This document shows, one piece after another, positions 7,585 to 16,533 of a DNA stretch of 42,620 nt. The notes under the pieces are model-generated. The model worked only from the letters and a program-made list of their open reading frames with translations, was not told the origin of the DNA and did no database searches. This DNA is from Zoogloeaceae bacterium (GTDB lineage Bacteria; Pseudomonadota; Gammaproteobacteria; Burkholderiales; Rhodocyclaceae). The translations under genes and the position numbers were made by a program. Each line of letters opens with the position of its first letter. The stretch's first letter is position 1. The stretch covers positions 1 through 42,620 of the forward strand of contig JAIRZG010000162.1 of NCBI GenBank assembly GCA_031267345.1, written 5' to 3'.

Positions 7585-10463
7585 GCCTGAAATCGGTTTG
7601 GCGCACACTTTGGCCGTGGTCGTTGCTGGTGGTGCTGGGTGGCGCGCTGTTTGTTTTTTACGTTCAGAGCAGCGTGGTTGATGACAAGGCGCGCGGTCAG
7701 GTTGAACTGGATATGCGCCAGATATTGGCGCTGGACACCCGCGTCAATCTGGACGTGTTGCGTCTGCGGCATCGCCAGTTGCAGGGTTATGATTCATTGG
7801 CGAGTTCCACCTTGCAGGTGACGAATCTGTTGCAGGGCCTGCAGACGCAGTTTGAGCAGATGGGCTTGCCGGAAGCTCTGGTTTCGACCCGTCAGGCGTG
7901 GCGCGCGAAGGAAACGGCGCTGGATGATTTCAAGCGTCAGAATACCGTGCTGGTCAATTCCCTGTATCACTTTGTCAATCTTTCGCGGCAGCTTCACGCG
8001 GCGAAAGTGGGTAATGTTGATCTGCTGAACGCCATTACCCGCGATGTGTTGGTGTTCATCAATGAACAGCAGACGGAGGACATTCCGGCCATCCTTGCCC
8101 ATCTGGAGCAACTGGAGGCGCTCGGCAAAACCTGGCCGGGCGTGACGGCGACGCGCAGCTCGCTGCTGGCGGCGCACGCGCGGCAGATTGTGAATAATCA
8201 CCTGCCGATGCAACGCTTGATGCTTGCCATTTCGCGCAATTACTTTGCGCAGGATCTGGAACTGGCCTATGGCGAATATGTCCGCGCTTACAATCAGGCG
8301 TCCGCGCAGGCGGAATATTATCGGCGGCTGATGGCGGTTTTTGCGCTGATCATGGTGGTGTCGGTGGTGCTGATTATGCTACGTTTGCAATATACGGCGC
8401 GGGAACTGGAAAGTAGCCATTCTCTGCTGGATAACATTGCCGATCATTTGGGCGAAGGTATTTTGAGCTTTGACGGCGAAGGACGGTTGAATTTCATGAA
8501 CCAGCGCGCTGAAATTTTGCTGGGCAGACAGGAAGCGGACTTGCTGGGGCGCGATCTGGCGGAAATCTGGCCACGCGAATCCCTGTCGGATTCCGCCTTC
8601 CGCGCCGCGCGCCAGTACGGGCGTTCGTTTGAGGGCGAAGAATGGTTGCGTCGCGCCAATGGCGAGCATTTTCCCGCCTTTTTCCTGGGCGGGCCGCTGC
8701 CGAACCTGGATAACACGGACGTCGCGCAGGGGTACGTGGCGTCTTTCCGCGATGTCGCCGCGCAGCATCAATCCGAGGCGCGGTTGCGGATTGCCGCCAG
8801 CGTCTTTGGCAGCCTTTCCGAAGCCATGACCATTGCCGGGCCGGATGGGCGGATTATTTCGATCAATCCGGCTTTTTCCCGGATTACCGGCTTCAGCGAG
8901 GTCGAGGCCCAGGGCAAGACGCCGGGCGAATTGCTGGGTTCCGGTCTGCATGACAAAGAATTTTTTCGCGACATGTGGCGCAACCTGAGCGAGTCTGACC
9001 GCTGGCAAGGGGAAATCATCAATCGCCGCAAGAATGGCGAAACCTATCCTGAATGGCTTTCCATTACGGTGGTGCGTAACGAGGAAGGCGATGTGGCGCA
9101 ATACATTGCGCTCTTTTCCGATATTTCCGAGCGCAAGCAGGTGGAAGCCCGCATTCATCGTTTGTCTTATCACGATCTGTTGACCGGTCTGGCCAACCGG
9201 TTGCTTTTCCAGGATCGTCTGGAAACGGCGGTGCGGCAGGCGCATCGCAGTCATCGTCCGTTGGCGGTCATCCTGTTCGATCTTGACCATTTCAAGAACA
9301 TCAATGATTCTCTGGAGCATCGCGCGGGCGACAATCTGCTGTCTGCGGTGGGGCAGCGGGTACAGACGTTATTGCATGAAGGCGATACCCTGGCGCGGCT
9401 TTCCGGCGACGAATTCGCCGTTTTGCTGCCGGATGGCATTACTTCCCACGCGGACGCCGCCAAACAGGCCAGACTTGTCATGAGCGCCTTTGCCACGCCA
9501 TTCGATCTGGAAGGGCGGGAGATTCATATCACGGTCAGTATCGGCATTGCCGTTTATCCTGCCGATGGCGAAACCTGGGAAGTCCTGCTGAAAAACGCCG
9601 ATGTGGCGTTGCATAACGCCAAAGACGCCGGACGCGCCACGTTCCGCTTTTTTCAGGAGAGCGACAACCTGCATTCGCTGGAGCGTCTGGAACTGGAAAA
9701 CGAGTTGCACCACGCCGTCCGGCGCAACGAGCTGCGTCTTTACTACCAACCGCAGGTCGATACACGCAGCGGCATGATTCACGGCGTGGAAGCGCTATGC
9801 TACTGGCAGCATCCCACACGCGGCCTGCTCATGCCCCAGGACTTCATCGGTCTGGCGGAAAATTCCAGCTATATCGAAACCCTGGGACGCTGGTGTCTGG
9901 AAAACGGTTGTCGGCAACTGGTGGAATGGCAGCGTTCCGGCCTGCCGATACAGCGGATTGCCATCAATGTTTCCGCCCACCAGTTTCGTAATCCCGGCTT
10001 TACGGAAATGGTGCTGGAAATCGTCGAGGCGACTGGCGTCAATCCGAATTGTCTGGAGCTTGAACTGACCGAATCCTCAATGATCGATGATCCGGAGCGG
10101 ATTTTCAATGTGTTTACCTGTCTGCGGAAGAAGGGTTTGCGAATTGCCATTGATGATTTCGGCACTGGCTATTCTTCGCTTTCCTATCTGGCGCGTTATC
10201 CGGTGGATGTGATTAAAATCGACAAGAGTTTTGTTGATGGCATTGTGAGCGATGGGGACCAGAATACCTTTTCTCTGGTGCAGGCGGTGGTGCTGATGGC
10301 GCATACCCTGCACATGGAAACCATTGCGGAAGGCGTGGAAAACGAAGAACAACGCCGCTGTCTGGTGGAGATGCAATGCGATCTGCTGCAAGGCTACCTT
10401 TACTCCCGTCCCTGCCTCGCCCCTGCCCTTATCGACCTGCCCTGCGTAGCCGACGACGATTGA
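7581..10463 (+). CDS. Membrane PAS-PAS-GGDEF-EAL cyclic-di-GMP enzyme with periplasmic sensor
   Basis: 960 residues. TM1 spans about 10-32 and TM2 about 246-268. Between them lies an all-helical periplasmic region resembling the DAHL sensor domain. Two PAS domains follow (about 275-390 and 400-515), then GGDEF (about 520-680) and EAL (about 700-950). The cyclase motif reads SGDEF (about 605-609), an often-active variant. The inhibitory RxxD site is HEGD, so product feedback is probably lost. The phosphodiesterase part keeps EAL, NVS, ELTES, DDFGTGYSS, KIDKSF and EGVE, but the usual Arg after EAL is replaced (EALCYW). Translational coupling to the upstream peroxidase suggests sensing of periplasmic redox or peroxide state. 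Net activity cannot be decided from sequence. Confidence 0.9.
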   Translation: MSLKSVWRTLWPWSLLVVLGGALFVFYVQSSVVDDKARGQVELDMRQILALDTRVNLDVLRLRHRQLQGYDSLASSTLQVTNLLQGLQTQFEQMGLPEALVSTRQAWRAKETALDDFKRQNTVLVNSLYHFVNLSRQLHAAKVGNVDLLNAITRDVLVFINEQQTEDIPAILAHLEQLEALGKTWPGVTATRSSLLAAHARQIVNNHLPMQRLMLAISRNYFAQDLELAYGEYVRAYNQASAQAEYYRRLMAVFALIMVVSVVLIMLRLQYTARELESSHSLLDNIADHLGEGILSFDGEGRLNFMNQRAEILLGRQEADLLGRDLAEIWPRESLSDSAFRAARQYGRSFEGEEWLRRANGEHFPAFFLGGPLPNLDNTDVAQGYVASFRDVAAQHQSEARLRIAASVFGSLSEAMTIAGPDGRIISINPAFSRITGFSEVEAQGKTPGELLGSGLHDKEFFRDMWRNLSESDRWQGEIINRRKNGETYPEWLSITVVRNEEGDVAQYIALFSDISERKQVEARIHRLSYHDLLTGLANRLLFQDRLETAVRQAHRSHRPLAVILFDLDHFKNINDSLEHRAGDNLLSAVGQRVQTLLHEGDTLARLSGDEFAVLLPDGITSHADAAKQARLVMSAFATPFDLEGREIHITVSIGIAVYPADGETWEVLLKNADVALHNAKDAGRATFRFFQESDNLHSLERLELENELHHAVRRNELRLYYQPQVDTRSGMIHGVEALCYWQHPTRGLLMPQDFIGLAENSSYIETLGRWCLENGCRQLVEWQRSGLPIQRIAINVSAHQFRNPGFTEMVLEIVEATGVNPNCLELELTESSMIDDPERIFNVFTCLRKKGLRIAIDDFGTGYSSLSYLARYPVDVIKIDKSFVDGIVSDGDQNTFSLVQAVVLMAHTLHMETIAEGVENEEQRRCLVEMQCDLLQGYLYSRPCLAPALIDLPCVADDD

Positions 10464-10672
10464 GGTCAGGCCAGCCGGACAATCGTGATGCGCTGTGGGG
10501 ACGATGGGGATGACATCATTACAAGACGACGTTCGCCGGATTTTCGGCGGCAAGTAAGGCGGGATGCGTTTTCCTTCGGAATATTGCCCGCGCCGAAGGC
10601 GCGCATCGCCGTTCGCAAGGGCAATAGGCTATAGTGTGGCGCGTGTCGCGTGGTTTTTTCGAGTTTTGCATC

Positions 10673-12130
10673 ATGACATTTTCTTCGTTGCTCCGCTGTT
10701 TTTTGTTGACGCTGTGTCTTGTTCTGGGTGCGGCGCGATCGGCTTGGGGGCAGATCAACGAGAACGATCTGCCGGAACTGGGCGATTCCGCCAGCGCGGA
10801 ACTGAGTATGCAGACCGAGAAAAAAATCGGCCAGGAAATCATGAACGAAATCCGGCGCGACGCGATGTATCTTGACGATCCGGAAGTCGAAGCCTATTTG
10901 AACCGTCTGGGCAATCGTCTGGCTGCCGCCAGTTCCGACCCCGGCATCGGCTTTTATTTTTTTTCGGTGAATGATCCGATGATTAACGCCTTCGCCATGT
11001 TCGGCGGTTATATCGGCGTCAACAGCGGCCTGATCCTGGCGGTGCAGAGCGAATCGGAACTGGCGGGCGTATTGGCGCACGAAGTCTCGCATGTCACGCA
11101 ACGCCATCTGGCGCGCGGTATTGTCCGACAAAACCAGATTTCCACCGCCAGTCTGTTGGTAATGGCCGCCGCCATCCTGGCGGCGCATTCCAGTCCGGAC
11201 GCGGTGGGCGCAGCGATGGCGGGCGCGTCCGCTGGCGCGATACAGGCGCAACTGGGTTTTTCCCGCGACTTTGAGCGCGAAGCCGACCGCGCCGGTTTTC
11301 AGATCCTGCAAAAGGCCGGATTTGACGCGCGTGGCATGTCCGCGTTCTTTTCCCGTCTGCAACGGGCGACGCGGGTGTATGAAAACAACGCGCCGGTTTA
11401 TCTGCGTACCCACCCGTTGAGCATCGAGCGCATTTCCGACATGCAGAATCGGGAATTGAACCAGCCTTATCGGCAGGTGCCGGACAGTCTGGAATTCCAG
11501 TTGGTGCGCGCCCGTCTGCAAGCCCTGCGCGGTACGCCCGCCGAAGCGGTGGCGCATTTTCAGGCGTTGCTGACCGAACAGAAAACCCTGAATGTCGCCG
11601 TCACGCAATACGGTCTGGCGGTCGCTCATGCGCGCAAAAAGGATTGGGCGGCGGCGGAAAATATCCTGAATGCCCTACGTCAGAGCCAGAACGCTGCGCC
11701 GATGATTGATCGCCTTTACGCCGAAGCCCGCGTCCGGCGTGGCGATCTGGCGGGCGGTCTGGCGGCCTTTCGGGAGGCGTTAAGCCGCTATCCCGACGCC
11801 GTGGCGCTGGTGTACGCCTATGGCAAGGTCTTGCTGGAGAATCGGCGTTTTAGCGAGGCGCAGGCTTTTTTCGAGCAACGTCTGCGTAAAAATGCGAGCG
11901 ACGCCCGCCTGTACAGATTACAGGCGCAAGCTTACGCGGCGCTGGGCAAGATGGGACAACAACATCAGGCGCTGGCGGAAGCCTACGCGCTGGAAGGCGC
12001 GCTGCCCGCCGCCATTGAGCAGCTTGAATTGGCGCAACGCGCCGGGGACAACGATTTTTACACCAGTTCCACCATCGACGCCCGCTTGCGCCAGTTGAAA
12101 CAAAAGCAGGCGGAAGCGAAATCGCCATGA
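10673..12130 (+). CDS. bepA: Periplasmic M48 metalloprotease/chaperone BepA
   Basis: 485 residues from ATG 10673, matching E. coli BepA (487). A 13-codon upstream extension is possible but would spoil the signal peptide, which ends near SAWG/Q. The M48 zinc motif HEVSH is at residues 136-140, and the third ligand Glu lies in FEREADRAG near residue 203. The C-terminal half (from about 275) consists of TPR-like helices. BepA degrades stalled LptD or helps it assemble, and interacts with the BAM complex in the outer membrane. A TusA-like gene follows after 9 bp, suggesting co-transcription. Confidence 0.92.
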   Translation: MTFSSLLRCFLLTLCLVLGAARSAWGQINENDLPELGDSASAELSMQTEKKIGQEIMNEIRRDAMYLDDPEVEAYLNRLGNRLAAASSDPGIGFYFFSVNDPMINAFAMFGGYIGVNSGLILAVQSESELAGVLAHEVSHVTQRHLARGIVRQNQISTASLLVMAAAILAAHSSPDAVGAAMAGASAGAIQAQLGFSRDFEREADRAGFQILQKAGFDARGMSAFFSRLQRATRVYENNAPVYLRTHPLSIERISDMQNRELNQPYRQVPDSLEFQLVRARLQALRGTPAEAVAHFQALLTEQKTLNVAVTQYGLAVAHARKKDWAAAENILNALRQSQNAAPMIDRLYAEARVRRGDLAGGLAAFREALSRYPDAVALVYAYGKVLLENRRFSEAQAFFEQRLRKNASDARLYRLQAQAYAALGKMGQQHQALAEAYALEGALPAAIEQLELAQRAGDNDFYTSSTIDARLRQLKQKQAEAKSP

Positions 12131-12139
12131 GAATGCCAC

Positions 12140-12367
12140 ATGAAGGTTGATCACGAACTCGATGTGCGCGGGCTGAATTGCCCCTTGCCCATCCTGCGCA
12201 CCAAGAAGGCGCTGGCGGGCATGGAAAGCGGGCAAACGCTCAGGGTGCTGGCGACCGACCCCGGCGCGCGCCAGGACTTTCCCGCCTTCGCCGAACAAAG
12301 CGGCAACGCCCTGCTGACGCAAGGCGAAAACGGCGGCGTGTTCGAGTTCGTGTTGCGGCGCAGGTGA
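12140..12367 (+). CDS. TusA-family sulfurtransferase (SirA-like)
   Basis: 75 residues with the family signature DVRGLNCPLPILRTKKAL; the catalytic Cys is in CPxP near residue 14. The C-terminal half (LRVLATDPGARQDFPAFAEQ) matches the family fold. TusA proteins pass persulfide sulfur for tRNA thiolation or sulfur metabolism. Pairing with an M48 protease just upstream is common in proteobacteria. The exact partner is unknown, so no gene symbol is given. Confidence 0.9.
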   Translation: MKVDHELDVRGLNCPLPILRTKKALAGMESGQTLRVLATDPGARQDFPAFAEQSGNALLTQGENGGVFEFVLRRR

Positions 12368-13099
12368 GGGCGCAGCGCGTCGGCAAAAATCTTCGGATTG
12401 GTCGTCCTGTGTGACGAAAACCACGCGCCTGCTTCCTTCATGCCGGAGTGTCGTCTGTTTCTGAACGCTCCGGTTTTGCGGGGATGAACCAGCCCATCAT
12501 GAAAAATTCGATGGTCATGCGGCAGATTTTCCTGAATGCCGGACGGGGCGCGATGCCTGCGCCGGAGAAAGGAGGTTATCCGTCAGTTTTTCCAACACAT
12601 CTTCCAAAACATGGCTTGCCGCGCTTGTGGAACCATGACGCTGCGGACATTGCAAGGATCAATCTGTACGTCACGTCGGGACAAAGGCCGCCAAAGAACG
12701 GGTTATGCACAGGAATGTCACGCGCGGCGAACAGGGATTCCGTCAGCGCGGGATCGGCGGGGTTTTCGGGGCGGTGAATCGGGAGCATCATCATGGCGCG
12801 CGCAGTTTTCGGGGGCAAGGCGATTTCACGACAATTGCAAATCCGGCGAGATGCGCGTTGTGTTTGCGCTACTGCCATTTGCGGGGATGCGTTGTCACTG
12901 CCAGCAAATGTTGTTACATTTCAAGCTTCTCTGGAAATTCTGAATAACCCTCATTCCTGCGTAAGCAGGAATCTACAAGTCCTTGAAAACACTGGATTCC
13001 TGTTTTCGCGGGAAGGACGGATTCTGGCTTGTACAGGGTTTACTTTCTGGGTTTGCCTGTGCAATTCATGACAGGTATTGTGTAATGGGAGGCGATACC
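12368..13099. other. Long intergenic stretch without a convincing gene
   Basis: About 730 bp between the TusA-like and FecR-domain genes. Open frames on both strands are short, use atypical composition and match nothing I recognise. The longest minus frame (12576-12878) could be debris of a decayed gene, since neighbouring frames continue in a coding-like way past its stop. The right half carries dRS3-like inverted repeats. Confidence 0.5.
12953..13015. repeat. dRS3-like short inverted repeats
   Basis: ATTCCTGCgtaaGCAGGAAT (12953-12972) is a perfect inverted repeat. Twenty-three bases on, ATTCCTGTTTTCGCGGGAAG (12996-13015) is an imperfect relative. They resemble the ATTCCC...GGGAAT repeats scattered through Neisseria and other betaproteobacterial genomes. 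Confidence 0.6.
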
Positions 13100-13966
13100 A
13101 TGACTCGAACATTTTTTCTGCGTTGCGGCGCGTTTCTTTTCGGTCTTGCGGCGGCGGCGCTGGTTCAGGCGGCGGAGGTGGGCAAGGTGGCGCAGCTGGT
13201 TCCCGGCGCGACGCTGTTGCGTAGCGGGCAGACGCAACCCCTGCGACAAAATGCTTCAGTTCTGGATTCCGATGTAATTGCCACCGACGCCACGGGGCGG
13301 GTGCGGATTGTGTTCAATGATGACACCGCCCTGAGTTTTGGCGGCAATACCCGCATCAACCTGCGCGATTTTGTCGGCGTCAAAAAAACCGCGTTCAGCG
13401 CCCGCCTGTTGCAAAGCGCCGCGCGTTCGGCTTCCAAAACGATTAGCGCGCAGAATCCGGGCGGCTTCGGCGGCATTGACCCGACCGCCACGGCGGGCGG
13501 AGCGGGCCTGGGTGGAGGAAACGCGCCTATTCTGGTCAATGTGAAGGGAACGATTGACGCCGGTCTGGATTACGCATTTGAATTTCGGATGAATCTGGCC
13601 AAAGGCATTATTTTTCAGGGCGTGTTGGCGGATAACGGCAGCAACAGCGGCAAGGCGTATCGTCTTGCTTTTACCAAAGGCGAAGGCGAGATCGGCGCGT
13701 CCGGCTGGCGTGTGATCTTTACCGATGGCAGCGTTCAGGCGAAGGACGCCAATGGCGCGACGACGCACAAAAACTGGAAGGTCACGCTTTCCGGCTCCGA
13801 CACCCTGCATGCCCTGAAAGCCAAATCATCCAGCGGAGGCAGCGTACAAGTGACCGGCTTCAACCTGCAAGACGCAAAAGGCGCGCTGGTTCTGGAATAC
13901 AGCCTGACAGGCCGCAGCGCGCAAGCAACTTCCAGCGGCGCGGGCGGACCGCCGAAGTTCTATTGA
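13100..13966 (+). CDS. Exported FecR-domain protein
   Basis: 288 residues from ATG 13100 with GGGAGG seven bases upstream. The signal peptide ends near VQAAE (about residue 20-22). Residues 25-105 show the FecR pattern: V..LVPGATLLRSGQTQPL, then VLDSDVIATDATGRVRIVFN and a following strand ending in GGNTRINL. The C-terminal part is Gly/Ala/Ser-rich with no known domain. No FecI sigma factor or TonB receptor is nearby, so this is probably a stand-alone periplasmic FecR-domain protein, not an anti-sigma factor. It converges with the thioesterase gene, overlapping it by 7 bp. Confidence 0.75.
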   Translation: MTRTFFLRCGAFLFGLAAAALVQAAEVGKVAQLVPGATLLRSGQTQPLRQNASVLDSDVIATDATGRVRIVFNDDTALSFGGNTRINLRDFVGVKKTAFSARLLQSAARSASKTISAQNPGGFGGIDPTATAGGAGLGGGNAPILVNVKGTIDAGLDYAFEFRMNLAKGIIFQGVLADNGSNSGKAYRLAFTKGEGEIGASGWRVIFTDGSVQAKDANGATTHKNWKVTLSGSDTLHALKAKSSSGGSVQVTGFNLQDAKGALVLEYSLTGRSAQATSSGAGGPPKFY

Positions 13967-14436
13967 GGTTTGGCGTCTGTTTCCTCACGGAAACGGATCG
14001 CCAGCATTTCGGCACGGGCGCAGGTTTGTCCGGCAGCGGTAAGGTCCATCGCCAGTCTGACCTTGCGACCGGAGTGTTCAAGCAGGCGGGCGCGGAGAAT
14101 GAGTTCCGTGTTTTGCGGGGTAGGGCGCAGAAAGTCGATGTTCAGGGAAGCCGTGACGTAGCGTATGAGTCGGGCGAACGGACGATCTTCGGCGCGACAG
14201 GCAAAGGCAGCGGCGGAAGCCGTGCCATGACAATCAAACAACGCCGCAATCAGGCCGCCATACACATGTTCCGGCACACCACCGCTATAGAGCGGCGCGG
14301 GTGTAAAACGGGTGAGGGTGCTGTCCGGATCGGCTTCGTCCCAAAAGGTTTTGAGCCGCAACCCCTGCGGATGGAGCCTGCCGCAGCCAAAGCAATGACT
14401 GAATTTGTCGGGGTAATAATCCTGAAAAGCCTGCAT
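13960..14436 (-). CDS. PaaI-like hotdog-fold thioesterase
   Basis: 158 residues. The N-terminal CFGCGRLHPQGL signature and the hotdog core (GVPEHVYGGLIAALFDCHGT) are typical of 4HBT/PaaI-type acyl-CoA thioesterases. The second part (ASLNIDFLRPTPQNTELILRA) fits the fold's strands. Substrate unknown. The gene is convergent with the FecR-domain gene and stands alone. Two inverted repeats, ATTGCGC/GCGCAAT (14525-14541) and TTATCGC/GCGATAA (14585-14611), lie upstream and might be operators. Confidence 0.85.
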   Translation of the reverse strand: MQAFQDYYPDKFSHCFGCGRLHPQGLRLKTFWDEADPDSTLTRFTPAPLYSGGVPEHVYGGLIAALFDCHGTASAAAFACRAEDRPFARLIRYVTASLNIDFLRPTPQNTELILRARLLEHSGRKVRLAMDLTAAGQTCARAEMLAIRFREETDAKPQ

Positions 14437-14926
14437 GACAACGCGCTCCCTGTAAGCAATGCGGGGATTTTAACAGGACAATCGCCTGAATGCTGTTGTA
14501 ATGATAACCAACACGTTGGATTTTATTGCGCCACGCGCAATTTAATTGCAGGAACGGCCGCTGCATTGCCGATGGCATTGAGGGTTATCGCCGTCCGCGC
14601 GTGAGCGATAATTTGTAAATAAAGTGTAACAATCTCTCGATCTGTCGATCTCCCCAGAGACTCAATAGATGAGTCTACCGCCGTCCTCGTTGGACTGTGG
14701 AGATTCGTAGTGGACGGGCTTGAAGTAAGGCTCCAGTTCGGCAGAAATCCAATTGAACCGTCTCATCAAGATGGCAGCCATGTCGTTAAGGTTCTTGATA
14801 GGATCGCTAGATGTTTAGTCCCGAAATTTGATGGCATAATCTTATCCAACAGTTGGAAGGAGGTGCTGTGGGACAAGTTTTACACGGCTGCCCCCGCCCA
14901 CAGACCCGATGAACAAGGAAGCCCTC
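14437..14926. other. Intergenic stretch with a possible gene remnant
   Basis: About 490 bp. Besides two short inverted repeats near 14525 and 14585, the minus strand between about 14665 and 14815 encodes a roughly 50-residue coding-like fragment (including NLNDMAAILMRRFNW) that ends at a stop but has a stop just upstream. It looks like the tail of a lost gene. I do not recognise the family. Confidence 0.35.
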
Positions 14927-15214
14927 ATGATTAAAGTCGTCGCCAAAAACATCCTGCAAGACGGGACGAAAGACCAGGCGCTCGCCCTTCTGGAAGAAAT
15001 GGTTACCGCCACTCGCAAAGAAGATGGCTGCATTACCTACGAACTCTACGAATCGGACGGCAACCCGAACATCATTACTTTCATCGAAGAATGGGAAAGC
15101 CTTGCCAAGCTGACCGCGCACATCAACAGCGAACACTTCAAGCGCATCATCCCTGCCGTCGGAAAATTTGTCGCTGAAGACAGTCCGGTGGAAATTTACA
15201 GGCGCTTGAAGTAA
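14927..15214 (+). CDS. ABM-domain (YgiN/antibiotic biosynthesis monooxygenase-like) protein
   Basis: 95 residues from ATG 14927, preceded by AAGGAAG. An earlier ATG at 14909 lies before this ribosome binding site and is less likely. The sequence follows the ABM ferredoxin-like dimeric barrel: MIKVVAKN, then a helix with EEMVTATRKEDGCITYELYE, FIEEWES, a helix and the closing strand. Family members include quinol monooxygenases and small oxidative-stress proteins. The substrate cannot be told. The gene converges with a porin gene. Confidence 0.85.
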   Translation: MIKVVAKNILQDGTKDQALALLEEMVTATRKEDGCITYELYESDGNPNIITFIEEWESLAKLTAHINSEHFKRIIPAVGKFVAEDSPVEIYRRLK

Positions 15215-15226
15215 CAGGGATTACTC

Positions 15227-16327
15227 TCAAAAGACCTGTTTCACGCCAAACTGAAAGCCGCTCTGGTAACCGTTACCGGGATTGTCGGTGTCGCTGAGGG
15301 AAGCTGCCCTGGTACTGAGGAGTCCTGGCGTTTTGCGGGATTTGTCGTTATGCAGGTCAGCGATGGCGGCGTAGAAGCTGGTGCGGCGGGAAAGGGTGTA
15401 GGTGTAACCCAGCGACCATTGCCGTGCCTTGCCGCTATCGTCATGCCATGAAAGTCTGGATTGATTGTATGCCGCTTGAATCGCGTGTTTGCCGAAGGGT
15501 GCGGTCAGGCCAATCATCCAGTCTTTCAGTTTCAGGTCATTGTTGGCGACGTTCATCGCGTCATTCCATTTGTTTTCGTCATAGAAAGCGGAGAGTTTGA
15601 CTACGCCGAAATCGTAAGCGCCGCCGAGCATCCAGTTGTGGATATTCACGTTGTCGCCGTCTTCGCTTTGGATGCGATGCCAGGAAACGCCAAGGCTTAA
15701 TGCTCCGTTCGTGTAGCGCGGCACGATGTTGAGGATGCGGTAATCCCCCGCATTGCCCACGGCTTCCTGTCCTATCGCGTTGTTGGAATAGGCGACGGCG
15801 ATGCTGAGACCGGAAAAATCGGGCGTGGTGTAGAGGACAGCGTTATCCAGACGATAAGGCTCAAACAGGTTTTCTCCCCCCGTATTGGCTCCCGCCGCAA
15901 AGGTATTGCGATAGCGCCCGACGGTGCCGCCATGAAAAGGGTCAAGGTCGGAGAGGAGGTTATGAAACGGCGCATCCTGACGCCCCGCGAGCGCCGTGCC
16001 GAAAGCGCCACTCAGTCCAACGAAAGCCTGCCGCCCGAACAACCGGTCGTTTTGTTTGTGCTCGCCTGTGTCGGCGGCAAAACCGGCTTCCAGTGTCCAC
16101 AATACCTTCAGCCCGCTGCCCAAATCTTCCGCTCCCTTGAACCCGATGCGCGTACCGGAAGAAATACCGGAATCAATGGCATTCTGGCTGCCTACGCGCC
16201 GGTTAACATTGTCGCCGCGATGGCTGAACCCAACATCGACCACGCCGTAAACCTGCACGTTGGATTGAGCAAAAACAGCGCCGGATGCCAGCGCGGCCAG
16301 GACAAAGGCGACAAGTTTTCGCTGCAT
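15227..16327 (-). CDS. Gram-negative trimeric porin (OmpC-like, betaproteobacterial type)
   Basis: 366 residues, typical length. The signal peptide MQRKLVAFVLAALASGAVFA is followed by SNVQVYGVVDVGFSHRGDN, the usual first strand. SGTRIGFKGAEDLGSGLKVLW follows, then the FGTALAGRQDAPFHN region before the L3 constriction loop. The protein ends in a Phe (QFGVKQVF), the signal for outer-membrane assembly. It forms diffusion channels for small solutes. The gene stands alone. Confidence 0.92.
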   Translation of the reverse strand: MQRKLVAFVLAALASGAVFAQSNVQVYGVVDVGFSHRGDNVNRRVGSQNAIDSGISSGTRIGFKGAEDLGSGLKVLWTLEAGFAADTGEHKQNDRLFGRQAFVGLSGAFGTALAGRQDAPFHNLLSDLDPFHGGTVGRYRNTFAAGANTGGENLFEPYRLDNAVLYTTPDFSGLSIAVAYSNNAIGQEAVGNAGDYRILNIVPRYTNGALSLGVSWHRIQSEDGDNVNIHNWMLGGAYDFGVVKLSAFYDENKWNDAMNVANNDLKLKDWMIGLTAPFGKHAIQAAYNQSRLSWHDDSGKARQWSLGYTYTLSRRTSFYAAIADLHNDKSRKTPGLLSTRAASLSDTDNPGNGYQSGFQFGVKQVF

Positions 16328-16533
16328 GGTATTTTCCCGATGATTTTACGCGTGGGCGGACAGGGCGCTTCCCGAATGAAGACGCCGCGCGACATACAAG
16401 TAGGTTACACTATTTACGATGAATTCACGTTCAGGTTTTTATTTGTTTTGAAGACTTGCCGAAGGCTGGGGCGATGCCGACTTCTCTCCTGAAAGGCGGA
16501 ATCACTTTCCTGTGGCGCACTGCGCCGTTGATT

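Noticed and set aside
12576..12878. 100-codon minus-strand frame between the TusA-like and FecR-domain genes
   Set aside because: No family recognised, and coding-like sequence spills into other frames; at most gene debris, described under the intergenic entry.
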